64,000 nucleotides of DNA from Fibrobacter succinogenes (GCA_902779055.1 CACZAD010000001.1:1-64000), one strand, 5' to 3'. Positions 9,183 through 18,417 are shown, numbered from the stretch's first letter. Notes: generated by a model not told the origin, from the sequence alone. Program-made: numbers and translations.

Positions 9183-10205
9183 TTACGGCTTGTACTCGTT
9201 GTTATCGCGGTACAAGTCCAGGACGCCGACGCTCTCCGTGTTGGTGGTGTGGCAAAGCAAGTCGTTAGGCGTGATGAACATTGCCTGCTGCGCCCTTGCG
9301 TTCTTGATCAAGTCTTCGATAGTATTGACGGAAGTGCCAATGGCCTTCAGGAGCGTTTTCAGGAATTCTTCGATGGCGTGGCTCAAGGCATTACCTTTGA
9401 CCAGACTGACGTGATTCTTGTTCTGGTCGTCGACGAGGTTGTTCAAAAGTTCGTCGATGGATTCTGTCACCGGTTCCTGTGCGGCATCCGCAAAATGACT
9501 CGTCTTGAAATTGTATTCTGTAGCGTGTTCGACGTACAAGTCAAAAAGTGTTGCCACGCGTTTTTTCGTGGATTCCGGCTGGAGGTCGCCATTCTCAATT
9601 TGAAGCTTCAAATCCGGGTTGTTCTTGGATGCATCAAGGAAACACTGGTATACATAGGACGAACAGACCAGCGTGTGCTTGCCGTCGCGGTACTTGTCGT
9701 CGATAAGCTTTTTCAGTTCTGCCGTGGCGACTCTTAAAAGCTTGATGACAACATCTTGCTTGAGCCCTTCGTCAGAAACGTTCTTGTAGATGAGGATCAT
9801 GGCCATCAAGACAAGATCTGAATAAGGATAGGGGAGGTCTTGGCGCACGTAGTCGTAGGCTGCGTCCACAACCGGGGCGACGATGCTATCGTAATCGGCT
9901 CCGAAACCGCCTTTCTTTGTAAGGCGGCGGACGTGGATGGTGCGTTTTTCTTCGTCAGCGAATTGTTCTGTCGAAAGTAAGTGCAGGTCGATTCCAGTTC
10001 CACCGGAGTCTGCCAAGATGGCCTTCTCTCCGTTCTGGACAAATAGCGCTCCGTGGCAGGCTTCTGATTTTGTAAACCTTTTGATCAAATTGTCGATGCG
10101 GCTGTTGTCGCCTTCGAAAATAAGGATGTCGCCGGGCTTCAAGTCCTTGAGCCCGATGACCTTTTCGTTTTCATCAGATAAAATTTTCTGGTCCTGTTCG
10201 ATCAT
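9183..10205 (-). CDS. YiiX/NlpC-P60-type permuted papain-like hydrolase
   Basis: The 340-aa protein shows the circularly permuted NlpC/P60 (YiiX-like) layout. LKPGDILIFEG lies near residue 22, then the catalytic-type His in CHGALF (His51), then the nucleophile-type Cys in LVCSSYVYQC (Cys181), with LPYPYSDL between them. This fold acts as an amidase or peptidase on peptidoglycan, lipids or proteins. There is no signal peptide. The C-terminal ~130 residues (from about 210) match nothing I recognise and look helical. It lies downstream of the LuxR-TPR gene on the same strand, beside the injection-system operon, so it could be accessory or cargo. It lacks the cargo leader seen at 29-33 kb. Confidence 0.7.
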   Translation of the reverse strand: MIEQDQKILSDENEKVIGLKDLKPGDILIFEGDNSRIDNLIKRFTKSEACHGALFVQNGEKAILADSGGTGIDLHLLSTEQFADEEKRTIHVRRLTKKGGFGADYDSIVAPVVDAAYDYVRQDLPYPYSDLVLMAMILIYKNVSDEGLKQDVVIKLLRVATAELKKLIDDKYRDGKHTLVCSSYVYQCFLDASKNNPDLKLQIENGDLQPESTKKRVATLFDLYVEHATEYNFKTSHFADAAQEPVTESIDELLNNLVDDQNKNHVSLVKGNALSHAIEEFLKTLLKAIGTSVNTIEDLIKNARAQQAMFITPNDLLCHTTNTESVGVLDLYRDNNEYKP

Positions 10206-10263
10206 GCTAGATCCCTGTTCCTATGAAGGTGTAGAGAAAATAGCTTATGCCGAAACGTTGTGC

Positions 10264-10287
10264 AATAACCCATTTGGGTTATTTTTT
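10264..10287. other. Hairpin between LuxR-TPR gene and hydrolase
   Basis: The stem AATAACCC / GGGTTATT has a 4-nt loop. The T-run lies only on the plus-strand side, where no gene precedes it. On the minus strand it is a hairpin without a U-tract between two co-oriented genes, so it may weaken read-through or stabilise an mRNA end. Confidence 0.4.
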
Positions 10288-10306
10288 AACTTTTTTAGGC
10301 CGAAAA

Positions 10307-11650
10307 TCACTTTTTTGTGAAAATGCTTTGTACGCTGCCTATCAAAAACGACCTTAGCGGTTCGTTGACGCCTTTTAAAAGTTGCTCGACATCGCTTATC
10401 GTGATTTTGGGGTAATGCTCGAAAAGCTTTTGGGTGTGAGCTTCGCTTTCGGCGGTGTCGCTGAGGATGTTGCAGCAAGCGATGGCAATGAGGCGGATGG
10501 CCATTGCCGTCGGCGTGAACATCAGGATTTGATTCGCCAACTTTTTGCATTCGTTGTACTTGCCCTGCAGTAGCAGGATGAAGGCCCTGGCTTGGTAGGT
10601 TGTTTGCAGGGCTGACTCTGGAACGCTGCGGATCGTGTCGTCGATGAGTTCCATGGCCTGCGCGGCTTGGCCGGTGAGCATGTAGATTTGCGTAAGCAAG
10701 GTGCGAGCCATCACCATTTGCGGATTCGCTTCGACGACCTGCTTGAAGTAGGCTATTGCTTCGGACTTGTTTCCGATGGTGATGTTGTATAGAGCCATGA
10801 TCATCTGCGAATAGATGGAGTAGGGCGCATTATGCATGGCCTTGTGCGCAAATTCGCAGAGCTTGGCGGAATTCTCTTGTATGTTGCCCCAGTTCTCGAG
10901 GATGGCGTAGTAGTAGGCCAACGATAGTGTGTACAAGGCAACTTCGCTGTAAGAATTTTTTTCGACAATTGGAGAAAGAACTTGCTTGCATGTCTCAAAC
11001 GAATCCTGGCTGCGGTTTTCGAGCTTGGCGTAGCAATATGTCGCGGCAATCCACCAGTAGGGAATGGGAATGTCCGGATTGTGCCTGAGCTTTGTCGAGG
11101 CGATGAGCAAGTTGCGGAACAAATGGATTGACGATTTTCGAGCAAGGCTTGCTATGTCGTTCGTGTTTATTTTGGCTGACGTTGTCCACAACAGTTCGTT
11201 GGTGTTGCCAATCCTGGTTGCAAAGTGGAGCGTTTCTTCGGGAGCTTTTGAATAAGATACATCTATCTGGAAGCCGGGGTTTGGGCAATTTTCAAGGGCT
11301 TCAGAAATACGGAACGTGCGGTATTGGTGGATTCCTTCTACAATCGAAAGGTACAGGTTTTGGGCCGTGGGGTGTTGTGAAATGTTTTCGTTGATACGGA
11401 AGATGATGTTCAGGTCTTCGGGGGTATCGTCATTTTCGATGTTCGATACCGAACCTGATGTTACGGCTTCGGTTCTGTTGGTGACTTCGAGTATCTTGTA
11501 AATCTTTGTTAAATGCACCTTGACGGTATTGGGGGATATGTCCAACGTCTTGCAGATTTCGTTGTTGGTCAGTCCCTTGCGCAATAGGGTCAAAATCTCT
11601 TTTTGTCGAGAAGTCAGCTCTTGTTTCTTATTTTGCTCAAACATGCGCAT
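10307..11650 (-). CDS. LuxR-type HTH regulator with TPR C-terminus
   Basis: The 447-aa protein has a GerE/LuxR-type winged HTH at residues ~10-62 (LTSRQKEILTLLRKGLTNNE, then ISPNTVKVHLTKIYKIL). A long helical region with tetratricopeptide-like units follows (for example EAIAYFKQVVEANPQMVMAR and YNECKKLANQILMFTP). There is no receiver domain and no transmembrane segment. The gene diverges from the injection-system operon across a 299-bp intergenic region, so it is the obvious candidate regulator of that operon and perhaps of itself. The TPR part could sense a protein partner. Two ATGs (11650 and 11644) are both possible starts. Confidence 0.82.
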   Translation of the reverse strand: MRMFEQNKKQELTSRQKEILTLLRKGLTNNEICKTLDISPNTVKVHLTKIYKILEVTNRTEAVTSGSVSNIENDDTPEDLNIIFRINENISQHPTAQNLYLSIVEGIHQYRTFRISEALENCPNPGFQIDVSYSKAPEETLHFATRIGNTNELLWTTSAKINTNDIASLARKSSIHLFRNLLIASTKLRHNPDIPIPYWWIAATYCYAKLENRSQDSFETCKQVLSPIVEKNSYSEVALYTLSLAYYYAILENWGNIQENSAKLCEFAHKAMHNAPYSIYSQMIMALYNITIGNKSEAIAYFKQVVEANPQMVMARTLLTQIYMLTGQAAQAMELIDDTIRSVPESALQTTYQARAFILLLQGKYNECKKLANQILMFTPTAMAIRLIAIACCNILSDTAESEAHTQKLFEHYPKITISDVEQLLKGVNEPLRSFLIGSVQSIFTKK

Positions 11651-11949
11651 AATTTAATATAAAAGCCTATTATATGGGCTTTTTATACCCCAAAAAACTA
11701 ATGATAATCCGTCTATAATGTTGAATTTTGTAAACAAATGACCGAAAAAAAGGAAATTTTAGCCATTTTTCTTTTGGAAAATGTATTGCTACAAAATTTA
11801 TGTAAAGCAAACTACTACAAATAAAGAAAAATAATTTTTACAATACTCGGAAATATAGAAAGTTGACTATATTGCGCGTGTAATAATTTGTTGTTACTAA
11901 TAAAGAAAATTGTAAGAATAAAATATAAATTTGTGAGATAGAACAAAGT
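11651..11949. promoter_or_regulatory. Divergent AT-rich control region of the eCIS operon
   Basis: This is a 299-bp gene-free, AT-rich region between the regulator and the first eCIS gene. The element AATAAAGAAAA occurs twice about 80 bp apart, near 11819 and 11899. A TTGACT hexamer lies near 11863 without a well-spaced -10. No standard promoter could be assigned with confidence. Confidence 0.45.
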
Positions 11950-12528
11950 ATGATAGGTGCTTCACTGCAGTTTTTGGCGATGCAGCTGAATCTTCATTTA
12001 AGGCGAACTTTGGGAGTCCGCGAGGATTTGGTTGTTGTTTCCAGAATACTTGAAAACGATGGAAAGGAGTACGAGGGAGCTACGAACAAGCTTAATCTAT
12101 TCCTTGTAAACATGGAACGCGATAGTATGGTGCAGAACCATGCTGTTCCTGAGTTTCATGGAGATCGTGCTGTTGTTCCGTCAAAAGTTGTATATCTAAA
12201 TCTGTACTTTATTCTTGCTGCCAATTTCAAGGGGGGAAACTACGTGGATTCGTTGCGCTATCTGTCAAAGGCGATAGCGTTTTTCTTGGATCATTCCTTT
12301 TTTGACCGTACGAATTCACCTGACATGCCGGAAGGTTTGGAGAAACTCTCTATCGACATGGAGTCCTTGAACATGCAGGAAATGAACAACTTGTGGGGCA
12401 CTATTGGCGCAAAATATGTTCCTTCAGTGCTTTACCGCCTAAGAACCGTGGCACTTGGCGGCAACTACTCGTATTACCAGCCGTACGTTATCCGGCTTCC
12501 CGAAAACACTGAATTGGGGCTCATCTGA
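11950..12528 (+). CDS. DUF4255 (Pvc16-type) tail terminator/cap protein of eCIS
   Basis: The 192-aa protein matches the DUF4255 / Pvc16 N-terminal family. It has an N-terminal helix (IGASLQFLAMQLNLHLRR), the mid-region YLNLYFILAANFKGGNYVDS and the C-terminal LWGTIGAKYVPSVLYRLRTV. In Photorhabdus virulence cassettes and antifeeding prophage the homologue caps the tube-sheath end. It is the first gene of the operon and its stop overlaps the next start (12528). Confidence 0.88.
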   Translation: MIGASLQFLAMQLNLHLRRTLGVREDLVVVSRILENDGKEYEGATNKLNLFLVNMERDSMVQNHAVPEFHGDRAVVPSKVVYLNLYFILAANFKGGNYVDSLRYLSKAIAFFLDHSFFDRTNSPDMPEGLEKLSIDMESLNMQEMNNLWGTIGAKYVPSVLYRLRTVALGGNYSYYQPYVIRLPENTELGLI

Positions 12529-13262
12529 TGGAATACGCAAAAATTGTAGAAGTATCCCTTTGCCACGAATACTTCAACGGGAGTACTTGTGGTTTCAAGG
12601 TGGTTCCGTCGCCTGAGTCGACCGAAATCCTGAAACGGAGAGAGGCGCTTTGCCGCATTTACGATGGAAAGATACGGCTGTTAGCCCCGATAAATGCTTT
12701 TGATGAAGATGTGACGCTCTTCTTTTATGTCAAGGCTTCCATTGCGGAAGTCTGGAATGTCACGTGCTTTGATGGCGTCGCCCATGACGAATTCCCCGTA
12801 GTCGAGGTGTCGTATGACGGGATTGTTTCGTTTGAAGGACGTGACAAGAAGTCCATCCCGGAACTGAACCGGATGTTTGGTGTGATATTTGCTTTGGAAT
12901 TGCACGTCCAGGCGCACAAAACGCTTGTCTGCAACGTGACGATTCCGACAAAAAAAATGAGGTGGTGCTATTGCGTCTCGGGTTGCTATGCCGTACGCGA
13001 TTTGCAAATAAATGACTCGCTCAAGGTTGATGAACCTGTCGAATTTGACTGCGTGGAAAAATCCCCGCGTCTTTCGCTGTATGTATCGAGAAGCGAAATC
13101 CCGATTGTAAGTGGCGCTCCGTCACGGTTCCAGCTGCTTGATTCCGCAACGTCAAAGGTCCTTATAAAAAGCCTTCCGAACGCGAGCGGGAAAACACTTG
13201 CCAAGGCGCGTCTATGCGATGGCACGAGGGCGATTGTCGCTGAATGCTTTGTTAATCCATAA
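12528..13262 (+). CDS. Uncharacterised eCIS-associated protein between cap and sheath genes
   Basis: The 244-aa protein has no recognised catalytic motif and no signal peptide. The N-terminus (VEVSLCHEYFNGSTCGF) followed by a charged, beta-rich body resembles conserved hypothetical proteins I remember at the same position in other eCIS loci, but I cannot name the family. Its start overlaps the DUF4255 gene by one base and the sheath gene begins 17 bp downstream, so it is co-translated with structural parts. It could be an assembly factor or an accessory cap or sheath component. Confidence 0.6.
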   Translation: MEYAKIVEVSLCHEYFNGSTCGFKVVPSPESTEILKRREALCRIYDGKIRLLAPINAFDEDVTLFFYVKASIAEVWNVTCFDGVAHDEFPVVEVSYDGIVSFEGRDKKSIPELNRMFGVIFALELHVQAHKTLVCNVTIPTKKMRWCYCVSGCYAVRDLQINDSLKVDEPVEFDCVEKSPRLSLYVSRSEIPIVSGAPSRFQLLDSATSKVLIKSLPNASGKTLAKARLCDGTRAIVAECFVNP

Positions 13263-13279
13263 AAATAGGAGAATCATAA

Positions 13280-14836
13280 ATGCCTACATCATACAAAACT
13301 CCGGGCGTCTATCTCGTTGAGAAAGACGCGTTTCCGGGCTCGGTGGTGGAAGTAGCAACTGCTGTTCCTGCATTTATCGGCTATACCGAAAAGGCGGAAT
13401 ACAATGGAAAGGACTTGACAAACAAGCCGTTCCGAATCACTTCCTTTGCTGAATATCTTAACGTTTTCGGTGGCGCACCGACCATAAGGTTCACTTATGG
13501 CAATACTGCCGAAGCGGCTCCTGCATCTGACGATGCCGAAGGTGAATCCGAAGCAAATCGTGCCGAAAGCAAGTCTGGACTTCAGACGACGCAGATGTTC
13601 CGCCTGTACGACTCGATGCGCATCTTCTTCCAGAACGGTGGCGCTGCTTGCTATATCTGCTCTGTGGGCGGTTACGATAAGCAGATTGACAAGGATGAAT
13701 TGCTCAACGGCATCACACCGTTTGTCAAGGAACAGGAACCGACGCTCATGCTTGTGCCGGATGCTGTTTCGCTCAAGAATGCAGTGGACTGCGCAAGCAT
13801 CCAGAATGCTTTGCTTGCCCATTGCGACAAGATGCAGAATCGTTTTGCCATTCTCGACGTGTTCGATGGCTACAAGGAACCGGGCGAAGTTATCAATACC
13901 TTCCGCGAAGGCGTGACCTCATTCCTCAAGTATGGTGCGGCATATTATCCGTGGATCAACACGAACATTGTTTCTTCGAGCGAAGTTTCTTTTGCAAACA
14001 TCAAGCCGGAAGATGAAGGCGGCTATCCGACTCTCGCTCTTGACCTTGCCAAGTCCGTGGTGCCGGGTATTTCCAGCCTCGACGTTTCTGAAGAAGATGC
14101 TAAGAAGCTTTCGAAGCGCGAAGTCGAGCTGTTGGGCTTCTTCAAGAAGCTTAGCACGTTTGATGCATCGAAGGATGATGCGACCGATTTGCACAACACG
14201 CTCTCTGTAGTTTGCCCGAAGTATGCCGCTTTGATGAACTCCATGAGCGAAATGCTTAACTTGATGGCTCCTTCTGCTGCAATCGCCGGCATTTACTCTC
14301 GCGTCGACAATAGCGAAGGCGTGTGGAAGGCTCCGGCAAATGTGGGTGTCAACGGCGTTGTTTCTCCGGCCGTGAATTTGACGAGCGACGAACAGGAAGA
14401 CTTGAACGTTCCGCTGAACGGCAAGGCCGTGAATGCCATCCGCTATTTCGTTGGCGACGGCATCAAGGTCTGGGGCGCACGTACGCTTGACGGCAACAGC
14501 CTCGATTGGCGCTATGTGAACGTCCGCCGCACTATGATTATGCTCGAAGAATCCATCAAGCAGGCATCCAAGGCATACGTGTTCGATGCAAATACGTCTA
14601 CCACGTGGATTACGATGCAGAATATGATTGGCAACTTCCTCAATGGCATTTGGCGCCGTGGCGGTCTTGCCGGTTCTACGCCGGAAGATGCATACGAAGT
14701 CCATGTCGGTCTTGGCGATACCATGACCCCGGAAGATATTCTCGAAGGAATTTTGAGAGTGACCGTCAAGGTGGCTCTGATCCGTCCGGCAGAATTCATC
14801 GAACTCACATTCCAGCAACAGCAGCAGAAATCGTAA
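13280..14836 (+). CDS. eCIS contractile tail sheath protein
   Basis: The 518-aa protein has the sheath N-terminus (TPGVYLVEKDAF, then VVEVATAVPAFIGYTEKA) and sheath C-terminus (VRRTMIMLEESI; TPEDILEGILRVTVKVALIRPAEFIEL). The mid-region YYPWINTNIV and the preceding YGAAYYP are also typical. Sheath subunits form the contractile outer cylinder that drives the inner tube forward. Only one sheath gene is present here, whereas PVC/Afp clusters carry three paralogues. An AGGAG precedes the ATG at 13280. Confidence 0.95.
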   Translation: MPTSYKTPGVYLVEKDAFPGSVVEVATAVPAFIGYTEKAEYNGKDLTNKPFRITSFAEYLNVFGGAPTIRFTYGNTAEAAPASDDAEGESEANRAESKSGLQTTQMFRLYDSMRIFFQNGGAACYICSVGGYDKQIDKDELLNGITPFVKEQEPTLMLVPDAVSLKNAVDCASIQNALLAHCDKMQNRFAILDVFDGYKEPGEVINTFREGVTSFLKYGAAYYPWINTNIVSSSEVSFANIKPEDEGGYPTLALDLAKSVVPGISSLDVSEEDAKKLSKREVELLGFFKKLSTFDASKDDATDLHNTLSVVCPKYAALMNSMSEMLNLMAPSAAIAGIYSRVDNSEGVWKAPANVGVNGVVSPAVNLTSDEQEDLNVPLNGKAVNAIRYFVGDGIKVWGARTLDGNSLDWRYVNVRRTMIMLEESIKQASKAYVFDANTSTTWITMQNMIGNFLNGIWRRGGLAGSTPEDAYEVHVGLGDTMTPEDILEGILRVTVKVALIRPAEFIELTFQQQQQKS

Positions 14837-14852
14837 TTGGAGGTAATGTAAT

Positions 14853-15308
14853 ATGGCTGAAGGTGCCGAACAAAGCAAAAATGTATGGCCTATGCCGAAA
14901 TTCCACTTCAAGGTGATGTGGAATGATGTTCAGATGTCCTTCCAGGAAGTTTCTGGACTTGACGCCCAATCCGAAGAAATCAAGTACCGTGCTGGAGACA
15001 GTAGCGTGTATTCTGTCGTGAAAATGCCTGGCCTCATCAAGTACGGCAACGTGACGATGAAGAAGGGTATCTTCAAGGGTGATAACAAGTTCTGGGACTG
15101 GTTCTCGAAAATCAAGATGAACACCATCGAACGCACGACCGTTACGATTAGCCTTCTTGACGAAACGGACAAGGAAACGATGGTCTGGACTCTCAAGAAT
15201 GCTTGGCCCACCAAGATTACGGGAACGGATCTCAAGGCCGAAGGGAACGAAGTTGCCGTCGAAAGCATCGAAATCGTTCACGAAGGTCTTGAAATCAAGA
15301 ACGCCTAG
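14853..15308 (+). CDS. eCIS inner tube protein (T4 gp19-like), paralogue 1
   Basis: The 151-aa protein belongs to the phage T4 gp19-like tube family. Its pattern is FHFKVMWNDVQMSFQEVSGL, the KMPGLIKYGNVTMKKGIF strand pair, WDWFSKI and NAWPTKITGTDLKAEGNEVA, ending IEIVHEGLEI. The hexameric rings stack into the tube inside the sheath. It follows the sheath gene directly. It is probably the main tube subunit because it is the more canonical of the two paralogues. Confidence 0.93.
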   Translation: MAEGAEQSKNVWPMPKFHFKVMWNDVQMSFQEVSGLDAQSEEIKYRAGDSSVYSVVKMPGLIKYGNVTMKKGIFKGDNKFWDWFSKIKMNTIERTTVTISLLDETDKETMVWTLKNAWPTKITGTDLKAEGNEVAVESIEIVHEGLEIKNA

Positions 15309-15320
15309 TAGGTAAAGTCA

Positions 15321-15800
15321 ATGCCGCTCCCTGGAGAAAAAACAGGTATTCCACCTCTTGTTGAATGGTCTATTCCGGTAGCCTTCCATTTTGGCGTGTC
15401 CATAGATGGCGAGACGGTCTCGTTTTGCGAGGTCAGCGGGATAGAATGTTCTCTCGAATTGGAACCTGTAATCTCCGGGGGCGATTGCTCTCATAGCTAT
15501 TATGTTCCGAAGGCTAGGAAGTATTCAGATCTTGTCCTCAAAAGGGGTGTTGTCAGAAAATCAGACAAGTTCTTTGAATGGTGCAAGGAAATCCTGTCTG
15601 CAGAACTGACTAAGAATGGGATCAAACCCAAAACTCTGATGGTTACCTTGCTGAGCGAAAAGGATGAGCCGTTGGTCACGTGGTCTTTTGAAAATGCCTA
15701 TCCCGTTAAATGGAGCCTGGGTGCGTTCAATGCGGACAAAAGCGAGGTGGCCCTGGAAACGGTCACTTTGAAGTACTATTCGTTCGATGTCAAGAAATAG
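15321..15800 (+). CDS. eCIS inner tube protein, paralogue 2 (Pvc5-like)
   Basis: The 159-aa second gp19-like protein has VAFHFGVSIDGETVSFCEVS, LVLKRGVVRKSDKFFEWCKE, WSFENAYPVKWS and EVALETVTLKYY. It starts 12 bp after paralogue 1. In PVC and Afp systems a second tube paralogue forms the first ring joining the tube to the baseplate, which is the likely role here. Confidence 0.88.
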   Translation: MPLPGEKTGIPPLVEWSIPVAFHFGVSIDGETVSFCEVSGIECSLELEPVISGGDCSHSYYVPKARKYSDLVLKRGVVRKSDKFFEWCKEILSAELTKNGIKPKTLMVTLLSEKDEPLVTWSFENAYPVKWSLGAFNADKSEVALETVTLKYYSFDVKK

Positions 15801-15811
15801 TAGGAATCCGG

Positions 15812-15967
15812 ATGTCTCTTGAAATAAAGAATTTGGTCATCAATGTTCATATTGCCGGTGTCGCTGCCGACACGGTGGTCCAAAAGATGGAGAAATTGCG
15901 CTCTGAAGTTTTGGATGAGTGCAAGGAACTCATTGGTGAGTCCATTGAAAGAATGAAGGAGCGCTGA
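15812..15967 (+). CDS. DUF5908-type small eCIS protein
   Basis: The 51-aa protein from ATG 15812 opens MSLEIKNLVINVHI and ends in a charged helix (ESIERMKER). This is the DUF5908 pattern seen between tube and LysM adaptor genes in eCIS operons. The start is supported by an upstream GGAATCCGG and tight packing between the tube gene (stop 15800) and the LysM gene (start 15970). A longer upstream frame overlaps the tube gene and is unlikely to be used. Confidence 0.75.
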   Translation: MSLEIKNLVINVHIAGVAADTVVQKMEKLRSEVLDECKELIGESIERMKER

Positions 15968-15969
15968 GG

Positions 15970-16608
15970 ATGGCTCTGGAAAAAATGAAGATCACCTCCA
16001 AGGGAAAGGAATTCACCGTCATGGTGAATCCCGAGAGTTATTCTACTAAGGATTCCATAGAATATTCCCAGGGCGTGAATGATCTTAGTCCAAAGTTCGA
16101 ACAGTATAAAGGCTCCCGGTTTTCGGTTCCCAAAATCTTTCTGGATACGACCGGTACGATTCCTGCTGATCAGTGGCCCATCAAGGATGGTTCTATTGAT
16201 GACATGGTGTCGGCGCTCAAGAAGATGGTTTATGAATTTGACGGCAATGAACATGAACCGCCGATAGTCGAAATTTCGTGGGGCTCGACGCACTTCAAGG
16301 GGCGTCTCCGCTCTATGGATACGAAGTACACGCTTTTTGACCAGTCCGGGAGTCCGCTCCGAGCCGAAGTATCGCTTGACTTTATCTCGTACGAGACGAT
16401 GAAGGCGCTCGAGGCAAAGCAGAATAAGAAATCCCCTGACTTGACCCATATCATTGAAGTCAAGTCCGGTGACACTTTGCCGAATCTTTGCAATAGGATC
16501 TATAAGGATCCGTCGTACTATATGCAGGTTGCTCGAATCAATGGACTTTCGAGCTTTTGCCGTTTAACTCCGGGAACACACCTAGTTTTCCCGCCTCTTG
16601 TCGATTAA
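15970..16608 (+). CDS. LysM baseplate adaptor (Pvc7/gp53-like)
   Basis: The 212-aa protein has an N-terminal eCIS tube-adaptor domain (KMKITSKGKEFTVMVNPESY, then ISWGSTHFKGRLRSMDTKYT) and a C-terminal LysM module from about residue 155 (IEVKSGDTLPNLCNRIYKDP, INGLSSFCRLTPGTHLVFPP). Homologues (Pvc7, and gp53 in T4) join the first tube ring to the spike and hub. It is packed 2 bp after the DUF5908 gene. Confidence 0.9.
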   Translation: MALEKMKITSKGKEFTVMVNPESYSTKDSIEYSQGVNDLSPKFEQYKGSRFSVPKIFLDTTGTIPADQWPIKDGSIDDMVSALKKMVYEFDGNEHEPPIVEISWGSTHFKGRLRSMDTKYTLFDQSGSPLRAEVSLDFISYETMKALEAKQNKKSPDLTHIIEVKSGDTLPNLCNRIYKDPSYYMQVARINGLSSFCRLTPGTHLVFPPLVD

Positions 16609-16615
16609 GGGTTGT

Positions 16616-18409
16616 ATGTCGAATAAGTCTCCCATATTCAAGGATGAAGGCCCGGTAGAATGCGTCATTCAGGGGAATGGCAAGTCGCTGTCGTCTATTC
16701 TGCCGATTGTTTCTGTTGATGTCTATTACGGAATCAATTCGATCCCTAAGGCGGTGGTCGTTATCGAAGATGGCGAAATGAATAACGGCACGTTTCCGCT
16801 AAGCGATGGCAAGGAACTGGAGCCCGGTTCCGAAGTGACCATCAAGGCGGGGTATGCGGCGAATTCGGAGCCAATCTTTAAAGGTGTTGTTGTCCGCCAT
16901 GGAATCTCGATTTCTAAGCGTGGCCAGAGCTGCGTAAAGATTGAATGCCGCGACAAGGCGATTGCGATGACGTGCGCCCGCAATAATTCGAATTATCTCG
17001 AAAAGTCCGATGATGACATCGTCAAGAAACTGTCCGGAAAGTACGGTGTTTCTATAAAGTCGAATATGGGTGGCGAAGCTCATAAGGAAATTTTGCAGTA
17101 TTATTGCACTGACTGGGATTTCATAATGACTCGTGCGGAGGCCAATGGCTGTTGGCTTTTGGCCAGTGACAAGGGAATGTCCATCGAAAAAATTGCCGCA
17201 AAGGGGAGTGCCGACGTTGAACTCACTTGGGGTACGGACATTATTGAACTCAAGGCCGAAGCGAATGCGCTTTACCAGGTCAAGAATGTTGAAGCGAAGG
17301 CCTGGGACATCACCAAGCAGCAGGTGATTTCTGGAAAGTCCGGGATGAAGTCGCTGGGTGGCCAGACCAATCTTGACAACGGTAAGCTGCAAAAGGTCTT
17401 GAATGTTTCTTCGAATACGCTCCAGATCAATTCACAAGTGTCGAAGGGAATGCTTTCGTCCTGGGCCGAAGCGGACCAGCTGAAAAATGAACTTTCAAGA
17501 ATTTGCGGATCTGTGGTTTGCCTGGGATCCACTAAGGTAAAGCTCGGCGGTCTTGTGGGGCTCAAGAATGTCGGAGACCGCTTTAAGGGCGGTGCGCTTG
17601 TTTCGGGCATCCATCATCATGTGAGCGACGGCGTGTGGACTACTGAATACACGTTTGGAATGCCCAAAGAATGGTATTCCGAAAAGTTTGATGTCTCGTC
17701 TCCGATTGCGTCGGGATTCAACTGTGGCGTGAACGGCCTTTTGACCGGAATCGTGATGCAGATTCACGATGACCCCGAAAAGTTGAATCGCGTCAAGGTG
17801 AAAATTCCCTTGATGGAAAATGAAAAGGAAGATGTCTGGGCGCGTCTTGGTGGTGCGTATGCCTCGGAAAAGTTCGGCTGTATGTTCTACCCCGAAGTGG
17901 GTGACGAAGTGATACTCGGATTTTTTGGCGGCGACCCTTCGAGTCCCGTGATTCTTGGCAGCCTTTACAGCGGAAAACGTACACCTCCGCAGGCCCTTGA
18001 ACAGAAAAATAACATCAAGCAGATTCTCACTCGAGAAAAGCTGAGTGTCGAATTCAATGAAGAAAAGAAGTCGATTACCATTACGACACCGGGAAAGCGC
18101 AAGTTTGTCCTGGATGACGATGGCAAGAAAATTTCTGTTGAAGATGGTTCGGGCAACAAGCTTGAAATGTCCGATAGCGGAATAAAGATGGAATCGAAGA
18201 AGGATATTGTCATCGATACCAAGGGCAAGTTCAATGTTTCAGCCGTGGGCGGAATCAATCTAGCCGCAAAAAGTGGCGACTTGAAGGGTGAGGGCCTGAA
18301 CGTGGAATTCAACGGAAAGGTGGGCTTTACCGGAAAGGGTTCTGCCAAGGCCGAAGTTTCGGCATCGGGACAGACGACCATCAAGGGCGCGATGGTGATG
18401 ATCAACTAG
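16616..18409 (+). CDS. VgrG-like spike/hub protein (Pvc8, gp27-gp5 fusion)
   Basis: The 597-aa protein is read from ATG 16616 with AAGG upstream. A TTG at 16598 would extend it by six residues into the preceding gene. The gp27-like hub spans about residues 15-350 (LPIVSVDVYYGINSIPKAVV; QYYCTDWDFIMTRAEANGCW). The gp5-type OB fold is at about 370-460 (GIVMQIHDDPEKLNRVKVKI; YPEVGDEVILGFFGGDPSSP; LGSLYSGK). A repetitive beta-helix tail follows (KKSITITTPGKRKFVLDDDG). No lysozyme domain is present. The trimer forms the central spike of the baseplate. Confidence 0.95.
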   Translation: MSNKSPIFKDEGPVECVIQGNGKSLSSILPIVSVDVYYGINSIPKAVVVIEDGEMNNGTFPLSDGKELEPGSEVTIKAGYAANSEPIFKGVVVRHGISISKRGQSCVKIECRDKAIAMTCARNNSNYLEKSDDDIVKKLSGKYGVSIKSNMGGEAHKEILQYYCTDWDFIMTRAEANGCWLLASDKGMSIEKIAAKGSADVELTWGTDIIELKAEANALYQVKNVEAKAWDITKQQVISGKSGMKSLGGQTNLDNGKLQKVLNVSSNTLQINSQVSKGMLSSWAEADQLKNELSRICGSVVCLGSTKVKLGGLVGLKNVGDRFKGGALVSGIHHHVSDGVWTTEYTFGMPKEWYSEKFDVSSPIASGFNCGVNGLLTGIVMQIHDDPEKLNRVKVKIPLMENEKEDVWARLGGAYASEKFGCMFYPEVGDEVILGFFGGDPSSPVILGSLYSGKRTPPQALEQKNNIKQILTREKLSVEFNEEKKSITITTPGKRKFVLDDDGKKISVEDGSGNKLEMSDSGIKMESKKDIVIDTKGKFNVSAVGGINLAAKSGDLKGEGLNVEFNGKVGFTGKGSAKAEVSASGQTTIKGAMVMIN

Positions 18410-18417
18410 GAGGACTT

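Noticed and set aside
10264..10287. Terminator for a plus-strand transcript
   Set aside because: No plus-strand gene precedes it; both neighbours are on the minus strand.
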